A stretch of 64,000 bases of DNA from Pelomonas sp. Root1217 (GCF_001425705.1 NZ_LMDC01000027.1:251515-315514); one strand, 5' to 3'. Numbered from the stretch's first letter, positions 8,347 to 17,367 are shown. The notes: generated by a model from the sequence alone, not told the origin. Numbers and translations: made by a program.

Positions 8347-11300
8347 GCGGCCTCCTGGGCAAAACTGGGCTGCAGCGGAACTTCAAGCAGCCCCTGCAAC
8401 GGCTTGGGTGGCAGGCCGATGGGCTGGTCGGTGCAATGCAGGCGCAGCCTGGGCATGACCCACGCAAAGCCAATGCCGCGCCGCGTGCGCCGCGGCACGA
8501 AGGGCGCGGACGCGGCGAACAGCAGCCGCGAGCCGCTGCGGTCGCGCAGCCGCACGTTGAAGTTGGCGCTGTTGGCGCCACTCACGAGCTGCAGGTCGGT
8601 CACATCGAAACGGCCATCACGGTGCACCGGCTCGGGCGATTCGATCAGCACGCCGGCACACAGCCAAGGCGTCCCCGCAGCCACCGGCGGCAGCCACAGC
8701 AAGCTGATGCGCGGCTCGGCGGCGGCGGGCCAGCCGTCCATCCCGAGGCTGTCGAGGAAGGCATCGAAGGCGGCGTCCCCCTTGCTGACCTGCGCGGCTA
8801 GCACCGTGCCGGGCTGCAGCGCCACGTCGCCCTGCGGGTGACCCGCCAGGCCGCTGATCGGGAAGTGCAGGCCCGCCAGCATCTCGGTGCCGGTGGCCCA
8901 GCGCGAGGTGCGAAAGCTCACGCCGGGCAGCCGCCCGTCCGCCACGCCTTCCCGCGTGGAACGGGCCAGCGCGAACACCTCGTACCAGGTGTCGCGCGTG
9001 AGCTTCACGTCCACGCGCAGCTCGGCCACGTTGGGCGCCAGGCCGCAGGTCGAGGTGAGATAGGCATTGGCGATGACGGCGGCGCTGCCGGCCAGCTGTG
9101 TGGTGCTGGTGACCCACGCGAGCTTGGGCACGAGCAACTGGTCGGGCTCCACCGCCTCGGGCTGGTCGAGCCGGCGCAGGCCGCACAGCAGCTCGTACTT
9201 GTAGGCCGCGGCCAGCAGCGCCACGTGGCCCGGTGCGAAGCGCATGCGCACGGGGTCGTGGGCAAACCGGTGCAATTCGCTCTGCGCGGGCTCGTAGCCC
9301 AGCAGGTAGCGCTGGAGCATGGCCGGGTCGAAAAAATCGCGCTTGCGGTGGATCAGGTCGAGGTAGGCGTGCGTGCTGGGCGCCGGCTTGCCGCCCGCCC
9401 CGAGCAGCGGCGCGGTGCGAAACCAGTAGCTACGCATTCTGTCGGTCGTGCCATCGGCGGCCTGGGGCACCAGCACCTGCTTTTGGCCTTTGTCATCCAC
9501 CTCGTACAGCGTGCCGGACCAGCGCATGCTCACATCGATGCGGTACAGCCGCCCGGGGTCGAGCACGGCGCGGCGCGTTGGCGACGCCGGCGCGTCGGCC
9601 TTGGGCGGCCCGTCGTCGGCGGCCTTTTTCTGTTTGGCCGCTTCGGCAGCCGTGGCAGCATTGCGCGCCGCAGCGGCGGCGGCAGCCGATAACGTGATGC
9701 CGCCCAGCGCCAGCAAGCCCAGCCGCGTTCCCGCGACGCAGCTCGCCTCGATGAGCTTGACGGCGCCGTCGGCAGGCGGCAGCCAGCGCACGGCCAGCCA
9801 GCCGTCGCCCAGATCCGCTTGCAGATCGGGTGCCCAGCGGCGCGCCAGGTCGTCGACGACGACGAAGGGCCGCGCACCGGCGGCATTGGCCTGCCAGTCG
9901 GTGGCGCGCACCACCAGCCACAGGCGCGGCTGCGTCAACGCCTCGTCGGGCACGATGCGCAGGTCGTGCCGCGGCTGCACGCGCTGGAAGGCGAAGTCGA
10001 TGCGCGGCGTGAACTGCACGGCGCCGGGGTCGAGCCAGGCGTTGAACTGCCGCCCGTCCAGCGACTGCGGCGCGAACGGCCACACGCGCGGGCCGGTGTA
10101 GCCCATGTGCAGGGGCAGCAGGTTCGCCGCGGTCTTGTCGAGCACGACGGGGGCCTGCGCGGGCTGCGTCAGCAAAAGCTCCACGCGCGCCCGCACCTGG
10201 CTTTGCAGCGGGTCGGCGCTGTGCGGGTCGGGCGGCAACCGGAAACCACTGCCTTCGCGCGCGGCCGAGCCGCCCAGCGCCCAGCCGAAATGTGCATCCG
10301 CCCGCAGATGACAGATGTCGGCGAGCTCCTGCAGCGGCTTTCCCGCCACGCCTGCGCCCGCGTCGCCCACCGCATGCATCCACGGGTCGCGAAAGGGCGT
10401 CAGCAATAGCAGCTCGGCCGGCTGCGGCTGGCCGCCGGCATTGCCATGCTTGCCTCCGTGCCAGGCACTGCTGAAGGGCCCGGCGACCACCACGTCGGCC
10501 TCGGTGGCGTCGATCAGCGCCACGTCCAGCAGCTCCCAGTCGTAGCTGAGCAGATCGCTGCCGAGGGGCTTGGCACGCAAGCCCTCGGGGTAGCCGCCGG
10601 CATCGGGGAATTGCGCCGAGGCGAACGACAGCTTGGGCGCGGTGCTGAAGGCCAGCAGCGGGATGCTGTCGGGCCACACCGCACTCTCGGGCGTCGCATC
10701 CTCGGGCTTGGTGGCCAGCGGCGCCAGGCGATGGTATTGGTCGTCCACCAGCGAATGCGCGTGGCCATCCAGCGGGTGCTCGGGCTCGGGCACCTTGTCC
10801 TTGGGCGACGGGCTGCCGTATTCCAACGTCACGCACTTGCGGATCTCGTCGAAGAACAGGTCGATGCTGCCGCACAGCTCGGCCTTCACGTGCGGGTCGG
10901 AACCGTCCACCAGCACGACGTTGATGGTCGCGTCGATGCCCACCGAGAAGATACCGATGTGCAGCCCGCCGCCGATGGTGCCCGCGCCGACGAAGCTCAT
11001 CGGGTGCGTGGCCACCAGGATGTCGGCCCGCGCGAACACGTCGGCCCAGACCACCGGCTTGAAGCCATAGACGATGTCGAAGCCGACACCGAAGGCGAGG
11101 ACGAAGCTGCCCGGGGCGGCGCAGAAGGTGCCGCCGCGCGGCCAATTGTTGATGCCGTTGCCGCGGATCATCAGATAGGCGTCGGAGCTCTGGCCCACGA
11201 TGTCGGGCAGGAAGATCGAGCGCACCGGGCCGCGCTCGCGGCTTTCGGCGGGGTAACCGTCGGCGCCCAGATGAATGAACCAGTCCGCTGATTCCGTCGG

Positions 11301-13643
11301 GAAATGCGCGCCCACGGGCACCGTGGTGGTGACGATGTGCGGGATCTTGTACTCGCCCTCGACGGCGATGGTGACGCCATCGGCCGGGTCCACCAGGATC
11401 ACGCCCTTGGCCTGCAGCAGCGACAGGTCGTTGCCGCCGCGTGCGATCTTCATGCGCGGGCCCATGTAGCGGCCCTCGACCGAGCCGCGCACGATGATGT
11501 CCGGGGTGGTCACGAACAGGCCGGCGCGGGCGCTGAAGGTGAAACCCATGTCCGGCGCCGTGCCGATGACGGCCTCCAGGCCGAAGCTGAAGGCGCCCGT
11601 TTCCTCCACGAACATGCCCGCCTCGCGGTAGTCCCAGTCCAGCGCCGCCTGCACCGGGTCATCGCCCGCCGGCACCGGCTTGGGCTTGGCGTTGATCGCG
11701 AACATGCCGCCCACGCCGTAGATCGCCAGGCCCGAGTTGGCCAATGGCAGCGGGCCAGGCAGGTCCACGCCCAGCGCCAGCTTGAGCATCTCGCCTTCGG
11801 TCTCGATCTCGGCGCTCGCGCCCAGACCGCCCAGAGGCATGATGCTGGCTTCCATCGCGGCGCGAAAGCCATTGGGCGTCAACATCACCGCGCCGCTGCC
11901 GGTGATCATGGGCTGCAGCGCGATGGACGCTTCCAGCCCGCGCAGCTCGCCGCTGAGCTTGCCGTTCTGGTCGAGCGTGCCGCGGATGGTGCAACCGCTG
12001 ACCTTCACCGGCCCGAGGTCGAGCTTGAAGCGCAGGTCCACCTCGATCCACATCGAGCCGCGGCCCGAGCGTGTGCCCAGCACGTCGAAGAGCGAGCCCG
12101 GCCCCTGCACCAGCCAGCCGCCGGGGTCCTCCACCTCCATCGAGCTGCGGGCGTAGTCGAGGTGGAATTTCTCCAGCCCGGGCTTGTCGGGGAAGATGCT
12201 CAGCACCACCTCGCGCACCCGCACGCGCAGCGGCTGGTTGGGCTGCATCTGCACCGACAGCACGCCCACGTCAATGCCCGTGACGGTGGCCGCCACCGAA
12301 TAGTCGAGCTTCAACCGCACCGCGTCGCCGCCCGGCAGCTTGGCACCGCTGCTGATCAGCTCCGCGCCGTGCAGCACCAGCTCGCCGTGCTCCAGGAAGC
12401 TCGACAGCCCCGTGGCCGCCACCAGCAGCGTCTGCAGCACCACGCCGCTGTCGTCGCCGCCGGGCGGCGGTGGCTGCTGGGCAATCAGCGCGGTGGCCAG
12501 CGTGGCCGCGGTGACGGCGATCTTGGCGCCCAGGCCGCCGGGCGTGCTGTCGATCTTCAGCAGCCCGTCCGGCCCCTGGCTTTCCAGTGCCAGGCTCATT
12601 TCAGACGCGGGCGCCGCGGCGGCCGATCCTGGCTTGCGCGCATAGCGCAGCCGCGCCAGCACCGGCGTGCCGGCCGCAAACGTCAGCGCGTGGCCGAAGT
12701 TCTCGGTGCGGCCGTTCAGTGGCAGCTCCATCACCGCCTCGACCAACGTGGGCACGAAGCCGTCCAGCCCCGTGGCCGTGGGGTCGCGGCATTCGATGCG
12801 CACGGCGATGGCCGGCCGGTCGCCGTCGGCCGGCACCTGGGCATTCACGATGAGGTCGATGCCCGGCGTGGGCGGCAGGCCGAGCTGCAGCCAGGCGTCC
12901 ACCGCATGGCCGCCGAGGAAGGGCACGCCCTGGGGCAGGAAGAAGCGCGCGCGGTTGACGGCAATGCCCTGCCAGGCGGGCGCGTCCGCAGGCGTGGCAA
13001 GCGCAACGCCGTCGACCACCACGCCGTCCGCCGGCCCGGCCTCGCTGGAAAAGTCCAGCACGATGCCGTGCGTGAACTCGAACCCGAAGGTGGTGCCACC
13101 CAGCAGCACCGTGGGCGGCTGCACCTGCAGCACGACGACGTCGTCCGGCGCCTCGCGGTTGGGTGACAGGCTCAGCTTGACGCTGCCACGCGCCTGCCCC
13201 TGCAGCACCAGGAACAGGCCCTGGCCGACGAGCTGCACCGGCGGGTTGCCCGGGGCGGCCGTCAGCGACTGGCCGTCTGCCGCCAGCGTGGCTGCCACCA
13301 GGCCGTGCGATGCCACCGAGCGCGCCAGGTTGAATAGCGGCCGCTGCGCGCCTTCCTCCAGCGACACCGCCAGCCGGAAGCCCGTGCGCGCGCCAGGCGC
13401 GCCGTCGAAGGACAGGAAATAGTCGCGTTCGGGAACTGCATCAGGCGGTGGAACCAGATGCAGGTTGAACACACCCAACGCCTGCTCGTCCGCGGCCAGC
13501 AACATCCTGCCTTTTTCGGTCTGATCGGACAGCACCGTGGTGGAGACGATCTGCAGCGTGGATAGCAGCGCGTCCACCGGCACGCTGGTGATGAGCTGGG
13601 CCAGCAGCTTGTCGTCGGACAGATGTTGTTTGATGCTCTTCAT
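8343..13643 (-). CDS. Giant beta-rich protein of unknown function (1766 aa)
   Basis: Start taken at 13643 (MKSIKQHLSDDK), with GGCAGGGACGT upstream; an in-frame ATG at 13673 would add ten residues. There is no signal peptide. The middle (about 540-900) is the most conserved-looking part: strand-rich, glycine-containing segments such as DLPGPLPLANSGLAIYG (about 630), GTAPDMGFTFSARAG (about 695) and VILVDPADGVTIAVEGEY (about 750). From memory this resembles long uncharacterised proteins annotated DUF6603; that is a guess I could not test. Near 1320-1350 lies an Ala/Lys-rich linker, followed by more beta modules. It is coupled by ATGA to the 1041-aa gene. The size and pairing suggest a structural or surface/cargo complex, but no function can be assigned. 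Confidence 0.82.
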   Translation of the reverse strand: MKSIKQHLSDDKLLAQLITSVPVDALLSTLQIVSTTVLSDQTEKGRMLLAADEQALGVFNLHLVPPPDAVPERDYFLSFDGAPGARTGFRLAVSLEEGAQRPLFNLARSVASHGLVAATLAADGQSLTAAPGNPPVQLVGQGLFLVLQGQARGSVKLSLSPNREAPDDVVVLQVQPPTVLLGGTTFGFEFTHGIVLDFSSEAGPADGVVVDGVALATPADAPAWQGIAVNRARFFLPQGVPFLGGHAVDAWLQLGLPPTPGIDLIVNAQVPADGDRPAIAVRIECRDPTATGLDGFVPTLVEAVMELPLNGRTENFGHALTFAAGTPVLARLRYARKPGSAAAAPASEMSLALESQGPDGLLKIDSTPGGLGAKIAVTAATLATALIAQQPPPPGGDDSGVVLQTLLVAATGLSSFLEHGELVLHGAELISSGAKLPGGDAVRLKLDYSVAATVTGIDVGVLSVQMQPNQPLRVRVREVVLSIFPDKPGLEKFHLDYARSSMEVEDPGGWLVQGPGSLFDVLGTRSGRGSMWIEVDLRFKLDLGPVKVSGCTIRGTLDQNGKLSGELRGLEASIALQPMITGSGAVMLTPNGFRAAMEASIMPLGGLGASAEIETEGEMLKLALGVDLPGPLPLANSGLAIYGVGGMFAINAKPKPVPAGDDPVQAALDWDYREAGMFVEETGAFSFGLEAVIGTAPDMGFTFSARAGLFVTTPDIIVRGSVEGRYMGPRMKIARGGNDLSLLQAKGVILVDPADGVTIAVEGEYKIPHIVTTTVPVGAHFPTESADWFIHLGADGYPAESRERGPVRSIFLPDIVGQSSDAYLMIRGNGINNWPRGGTFCAAPGSFVLAFGVGFDIVYGFKPVVWADVFARADILVATHPMSFVGAGTIGGGLHIGIFSVGIDATINVVLVDGSDPHVKAELCGSIDLFFDEIRKCVTLEYGSPSPKDKVPEPEHPLDGHAHSLVDDQYHRLAPLATKPEDATPESAVWPDSIPLLAFSTAPKLSFASAQFPDAGGYPEGLRAKPLGSDLLSYDWELLDVALIDATEADVVVAGPFSSAWHGGKHGNAGGQPQPAELLLLTPFRDPWMHAVGDAGAGVAGKPLQELADICHLRADAHFGWALGGSAAREGSGFRLPPDPHSADPLQSQVRARVELLLTQPAQAPVVLDKTAANLLPLHMGYTGPRVWPFAPQSLDGRQFNAWLDPGAVQFTPRIDFAFQRVQPRHDLRIVPDEALTQPRLWLVVRATDWQANAAGARPFVVVDDLARRWAPDLQADLGDGWLAVRWLPPADGAVKLIEASCVAGTRLGLLALGGITLSAAAAAAARNAATAAEAAKQKKAADDGPPKADAPASPTRRAVLDPGRLYRIDVSMRWSGTLYEVDDKGQKQVLVPQAADGTTDRMRSYWFRTAPLLGAGGKPAPSTHAYLDLIHRKRDFFDPAMLQRYLLGYEPAQSELHRFAHDPVRMRFAPGHVALLAAAYKYELLCGLRRLDQPEAVEPDQLLVPKLAWVTSTTQLAGSAAVIANAYLTSTCGLAPNVAELRVDVKLTRDTWYEVFALARSTREGVADGRLPGVSFRTSRWATGTEMLAGLHFPISGLAGHPQGDVALQPGTVLAAQVSKGDAAFDAFLDSLGMDGWPAAAEPRISLLWLPPVAAGTPWLCAGVLIESPEPVHRDGRFDVTDLQLVSGANSANFNVRLRDRSGSRLLFAASAPFVPRRTRRGIGFAWVMPRLRLHCTDQPIGLPPKPLQGLLEVPLQPSFAQEAA

Positions 13644-13914
13644 ACGTCCCTGCCTCGCCTTGCTGCGGCCCATGCATGCGCCGGCCTAGGCGGCGGACTG
13701 TTGGACGTGGGGCGAGCGGGCGCCATCCCGCAGAACACACGGCGGGAGCGGGCAGTTGGGCGGCCCTCCATGGCCGCGCGCGCCGGTGCGCTCCGGCGCC
13801 TTCATCAATCGGGAGGAAGAGGGGGGTGCTGGGGTGTGCGCGAAGCCGCGCCGTTAGCAGAAGAGGAAGAGGGCGAAGAAGAAGGCGAGGGCGGGCGATC
13901 GCAGGGTCAGCGCT
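13644..13914. other. Leader region of the giant-gene pair, with purine-rich tract
   Basis: No gene is supported here. On the plus strand, about 13800-13895 is unusually purine-rich (GGAGGAAGAGGGGGG, GAAGAGGAAGAGGGCGAAG), which makes a pyrimidine-rich leader in the transcript of the giant genes. No convincing -35/-10 pair was found, so the promoter remains unplaced. Confidence 0.4.
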
Positions 13915-15039
13915 TCAGCGGCGGAACTTGCCGTTCTGGTCAATGATGGCCAGGTCCACATAGTCCAGGCCGCTGTGGTCGGTCGGGCTGTAGCCCAGCT
14001 CGATGCCGCCCAGGTCATAGCGGCTCATGCCCTCCAGCGCCTTGCGCAGGCCGTCGCGCGTGGGCTGCTTGCCGGCGCGCTTCAGGCCTTCCACCAGCAC
14101 CTTGGCCGACACATAGCCCTCGACGACGGTGGGCGTCACGTCCACGCCGGCCTTCTGGGCCGCCTCGGAGATCTCCTTGATGATGGGCTTGGCGATGGAG
14201 CGTTCATAAGGGAACACCTGGCTGACGATGACGCCATAGCCGATGTCGCCCAGGTCCTTGATGAAGCCCATCGAGGCGTTGTTGGACAGGGTCACCAGCT
14301 GCGCATTCGAACCCGCGGCGCGCACCGCCTTCATGCCCTGCACAACGGCCGTGCCCGAGCCGATGAACATCACCGCCTGGGGCTGCTTCTCCAGCAGCTT
14401 GGGCACGATGGGGCCGAAGTCGGGCTTGGCGCGGTCGTACTTCTCGTGGGCCACGGGCTTCTTGTTCGTCTTGGTCAGCCCGGCCATGGCGCCCTGCACG
14501 GCATCGTCGCCAAATGAGTCGTCCACCTGCACGATGGCGATGCGCTCCATGCCGATCAGGCTCAGGTGCTCGATCGCCCGCTCGGCCTCGCGCTGGTAGG
14601 TGGCGCGCACATTGAACAGCCACGGGTGCACCGGCTTGTGCAGCACCATGGCGCCGGTCGACGGCCCCACCAGCGGCACCTTGTGCTCGGTCAGCAGCGG
14701 CATGATGGCCTGCGTATGGGGCGTGCCGCGGTTCAGGAACAGCGAGATGACGCCCTGGTCGATCAGCTGCTTGGCATTCGTGACGGCGATCTTGGGGTCG
14801 AACTTGTCGTCCAGCGACACCAGGTTGATCTTCTGGCCATTGACGCCGCCGCCGGCGTTGACGATGTCGAAGTAGAGCTTGGCGCCCTTCGTCGCCTCAC
14901 CCACGCTGGCCGCCACCTGGCCGGTGTGGCCGGCGGTCTGGCCGATGGTGAGGTCGGCGTGGGCGGTGGTGGCGAGGGCGGCTGTTGCCGTGACGGCGAT
15001 GGCGAAGAGGCGGCTGGCCTGCTGCCGAAGTGTGGTCAT
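13915..15039 (-). CDS. ABC transporter substrate-binding protein, branched-chain amino acid type
   Basis: 374 residues from the ATG at 15037-15039, with AGGAGA seven bases upstream; the longer frame upstream is not needed. A clear signal peptide ends near TTAHA. The mature part begins DLTIGQTAGHTGQVA and has the type-I periplasmic binding fold of the LivK/Peripla_BP_6 family (GGGVNGQKINLVSLDD, VPLVGPSTGAM, VQVDDSFGDDA). It would capture an amino acid, urea or aromatic ligand. No permease or ATPase gene is adjacent, so it is an orphan here and may work with a remote LIV-type transporter. Confidence 0.93.
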   Translation of the reverse strand: MTTLRQQASRLFAIAVTATAALATTAHADLTIGQTAGHTGQVAASVGEATKGAKLYFDIVNAGGGVNGQKINLVSLDDKFDPKIAVTNAKQLIDQGVISLFLNRGTPHTQAIMPLLTEHKVPLVGPSTGAMVLHKPVHPWLFNVRATYQREAERAIEHLSLIGMERIAIVQVDDSFGDDAVQGAMAGLTKTNKKPVAHEKYDRAKPDFGPIVPKLLEKQPQAVMFIGSGTAVVQGMKAVRAAGSNAQLVTLSNNASMGFIKDLGDIGYGVIVSQVFPYERSIAKPIIKEISEAAQKAGVDVTPTVVEGYVSAKVLVEGLKRAGKQPTRDGLRKALEGMSRYDLGGIELGYSPTDHSGLDYVDLAIIDQNGKFRR

Positions 15040-15171
15040 GGTTTGTCTCCTGGCTGCCCCTGGCTGCGGCGGGCTCTTGGCGGCCTGCTTGCGGGAGCGC
15101 TCATTCAAGCATGCGAGGCACTGGCGCAGGGCGTAGTGCCGATGTGGATAGTGCGTATTTGCCGGCTTCCG

Positions 15172-15193
15172 CATGCCGCTTGCAAGCGGCATG
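15172..15193. repeat. Perfect 22-bp palindrome
   Basis: Arms CATGCCGCTTG and CAAGCGGCATG are exact reverse complements with no spacer. It lies 133 bases upstream of the binding-protein start. It could be a dimeric regulator site or the core of a REP-like element; a hairpin at 27143-27165 uses a related GCCGC/AAGC arm. Confidence 0.6.
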
Positions 15194-15409
15194 GCCTTCG
15201 ACAGGCGTCGCGCAGCACGCAGGTGCTGCGCTCGGTCCCTTCTTAGTCTTGGTCGCCGAGGCCCGCGCAAAACTCCGGCCGCTACGCTCCGGTCAAACAG
15301 TTGCGCGGAGTCAGTTCACGAAGCGTGCTGCGCACGACGCTCGGCCTCTTCAAGGGATCAGGCGAAACAGCCAACAGCCGAATGCCAAAATCAAAAGGGT
15401 CACTCGGTG

Positions 15410-15427
15410 AGACTTGACCTCGACCCC
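15410..15427 (-). repeat. Degenerate GGGGTC-AGGTC edge motif, left
   Basis: Read on the minus strand this is GGGGTCGAGGTCAAGTCT. It resembles the motif at 16270-16295 in the opposite orientation, so the two bracket the low-GC gene. The match is partial (GGGGTC and AGGTC shared), so the pairing is tentative. Confidence 0.35.
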
Positions 15428-15490
15428 GTGAGATAGATTGAAAAGTTTGCACCAAGCGCAGTTGAATCAAAATCACAGCGATAAAGCCCG

Positions 15491-16042
15491 CTAGCGAGAG
15501 TGCTGCTTATTCTGCAAATCGCTCGGCGAATAGCGATCAACTCTATCTGGTTTTCCATATTCAGTTAGATGTACTTCAAGGATGCCGTTGGCATTCCGTT
15601 GTAACTGTGTGACAGTTGGCGAGCTGTATTGATGAATATGATCGGTTTCCCGAAGTATCAGCCATTTCGCTCTTGTTACGTATAAGTCGGTCCAGGAACT
15701 TCCTAATGCTGCGTAACGTAAAGCAAACGCTTCACTTCCATCCCCTATAGATTCGGTCTTGCTCATTTGGGCAAAGCCATCTGTTCCGATATTGAAGAGC
15801 TGAATGGTTAGAATTGCGGCGCCCAATAAGACTGTCCGTCCTGCTATTTTTTGATGTGAGCCATAAAAAAAGTAGAGCCCTAAAGTCATAACAATGAAAC
15901 TGAGTAGGGCGGCGATTGTGCCGGCAACAATGCTATATTGTGTCCGATTCCATATCCATTCATACTTTGAAAATTCAACCGTAGACCACAAAAAAATTGG
16001 TGCGGAGAATAAGATCATTCCGACTGAACGCCGCTTTTTCAT
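15491..16042 (-). CDS. Low-GC predicted membrane protein, unknown
   Basis: 183 residues starting MKKRRSVGMILFSAPIFLW, with GGAG upstream of the ATG. Three hydrophobic segments (about 6-24, 35-58, 68-88) suggest an inner-membrane protein, followed by a soluble, hydrophilic C-terminal half of about 95 residues. No family is recognised. Base composition is far lower in GC than all neighbours, with A/T-ending codons, so the gene is probably acquired. It starts 18 bases after the stop of a truncated upstream gene (16061-16273), as if the two once formed an operon. The size and position would suit an immunity-type partner of a lost toxin, but this is speculation. Confidence 0.7.
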   Translation of the reverse strand: MKKRRSVGMILFSAPIFLWSTVEFSKYEWIWNRTQYSIVAGTIAALLSFIVMTLGLYFFYGSHQKIAGRTVLLGAAILTIQLFNIGTDGFAQMSKTESIGDGSEAFALRYAALGSSWTDLYVTRAKWLILRETDHIHQYSSPTVTQLQRNANGILEVHLTEYGKPDRVDRYSPSDLQNKQHSR

Positions 16043-16060
16043 TTCAATTCTCCGCGGAGT

Positions 16061-16273
16061 TTATTTGCTAGTCTGAACCGGGACGGGATCGGTAACGTTA
16101 ACCAAACTACCCCCGCCTCCACAAGCTCCTGTGCAACCCGCAGGGGGAGAAATTGAACCTCCCGTCCAGCCGCCCGCTGGCGTACCGGTATTTCCGGGGG
16201 CGTCGTTTCCTCCTTGTGGAGTGCTCGGCGTCGAGCTCACAGGAGGTTCGCATGCTTTCGCGCAGGATCGGGG
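16061..16273 (-). pseudogene. C-terminal remnant of a truncated gene
   Basis: A 70-codon open frame, read on the minus strand, ends in TAA at 16061-16063, 18 bases before the low-GC gene. It encodes Ser/Pro/Gly-rich sequence (ACEPPVSSTPSTPQGGNDAP, later GGGGSLVNVTDPVPVQTSK) and has no plausible start codon. The frame meets a stop exactly inside the GGGGTCAGGTC motif, suggesting that the rest of the gene was removed or replaced at that point. The parent family is not recognisable from this tail. Confidence 0.55.
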
Positions 16274-16295
16274 TCAGGTCTCAACTTTTAAGTCT
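16270..16295 (+). repeat. GGGGTCAGGTCTCAAC edge motif, right
   Basis: The sequence GGGGTCAGGTCTCAACTTTT and the following AAGTCTT resemble, from memory, motifs found at the borders of small mobile elements and REP-type transposase genes in proteobacteria. It forms the upstream boundary of the truncated gene at 16061-16273. The 150 bases to its right (16296-16446) show no intact gene. Confidence 0.4.
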
Positions 16296-16446
16296 TACCG
16301 GGCATCGTGCACGCCCGTTTGCCCGCGAGCAATTCATCGTGCAGGTAGAGGATGTGCCGGGCGCGACCAGCGCCTGTTGCCGTTGACAGGCCAGCGATGC
16401 AGGCGCAAAACGGGACGTTGCCGGATTCGGCACGCGGGGGCGCAGC

Positions 16447-17367
16447 ATGAACATCGACGTTTCGCAGGCGGTTCGCAGCTCTTGGCTTCTTGCCGCACTT
16501 GTAGGCCTCCTGCTCTGTACGCCAGCGCTGGCCGACCCCGTGCCGGTGGTGCATTTTGAGCATGAGGACGTCGACAAGTTCGGTGATCTGTCTCAGAAGA
16601 ATGTGGCTCCCTGTCCCAACATGGCCTGCGGGCCGGTGGCAGCCGTCAACTCCTTTGTCTTCCTGCAGCGCGAGTACTCCCTGATCTACGGCTCCAAGCT
16701 GATCCCGGCAGTCGATGGCACCAAGCCCACTCAAGCCGAACTTATTGCGGTTGCCGCCGACCTGGCGAAGAACTACATGGACACCTGCTGTGAGAAGGGC
16801 ACTCACATCACGAACTTCATCAACGGCAAGCAGAAGTACTTCGACACGGTGGCGCCCAACACCACTGTCATCCACGGGCAAGTGAAGGACTGGGATCCGG
16901 TTGAGGGCGGTGCCAAGCCCGACAACATCGACGAAACCAACCCGACGCCGCAATTCCTGCTGAACGAGTTGAGCCACAACCAGGATATCGAGCTGCTGCT
17001 CGACTTCGGCACCGACGGTGGCCACTACGTCACGCTGACCTCTTTGTTCTGGAGCGACGACGACGGCGACGGAAGCATCGACGCCGGTGAGGCCGCGAAC
17101 ATTGGCTATATCGATCCGGAGGATGGCAAGTCCACCAGCGCACGCCTCGGCGAGTTGGCGGGCGCCCTGACCGTTCAGTACCTCAGCCCGGTCACGGGCA
17201 ACGTGCGCAGCGGCACGATCTTTGCCGCCATCGCGGAGTCGCCCGAGCACCGCACCAACCCTGAACCCGCAAGCGCGGCCCTTGTGCTGGCGGCGTTAGC
17301 GGCCGTGTGGTGCGTCAGGCGCCGGTCGGCTGCCGCCAGACCGAGAGATGACTACCAGCTCGCCTGA
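16447..17367 (+). CDS. Secreted cysteine-peptidase-like PEP-CTERM protein
   Basis: 306 residues with a signal peptide ending near CTPALA. A PEP-CTERM sorting tail follows: Pro-Glu-Pro at 272-274, the hydrophobic helix ASAALVLAALAAVWCV, then Arg-rich VRRRSAAARPR. An exosortase would process and anchor or release it. The middle resembles papain-like C39 proteins: CPNMACGPVAAVNSF with Cys61, GGHYVTL with His193 and YIDP with Asp223 form a possible catalytic triad, with Gln50 before the Cys. Residues 204-215 (DDDGDGSIDAGE) look like an EF-hand calcium loop. The combination is unusual. The 3' end overlaps the convergent lipoprotein gene by 16 bases. Confidence 0.85.
   Translation: MNIDVSQAVRSSWLLAALVGLLLCTPALADPVPVVHFEHEDVDKFGDLSQKNVAPCPNMACGPVAAVNSFVFLQREYSLIYGSKLIPAVDGTKPTQAELIAVAADLAKNYMDTCCEKGTHITNFINGKQKYFDTVAPNTTVIHGQVKDWDPVEGGAKPDNIDETNPTPQFLLNELSHNQDIELLLDFGTDGGHYVTLTSLFWSDDDGDGSIDAGEAANIGYIDPEDGKSTSARLGELAGALTVQYLSPVTGNVRSGTIFAAIAESPEHRTNPEPASAALVLAALAAVWCVRRRSAAARPRDDYQLA

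Larger units (their letters stand above)
15040..15490. other. Structured intergenic region without a gene
   Basis: 451 bases with no supportable gene. It holds the leader of the binding-protein gene, a perfect 22-bp palindrome at 15172-15193, and a stretch near 15265-15355 with several short inverted repeats (ACTCCGG..CCGGT, GTGCTGCGCAC). From about 15360 the GC content drops, and a GGGGTC-type repeat at 15410-15427 marks the edge of the low-GC block that follows. Confidence 0.5.

Noticed and set aside
5221-13643. The giant genes as a modular synthetase or a secreted adhesin
   Set aside because: No carrier, condensation or adenylation motifs, no signal peptide and no anchoring domain are visible.
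16288-17250. 320-codon minus-strand frame over the PEP-CTERM peptidase-like gene
   Set aside because: Most of it is antisense to a gene with a signal peptide and sorting tail. Its last 50 codons near 16290-16446 could hold a mobile-element remnant, but this is too weak to call.
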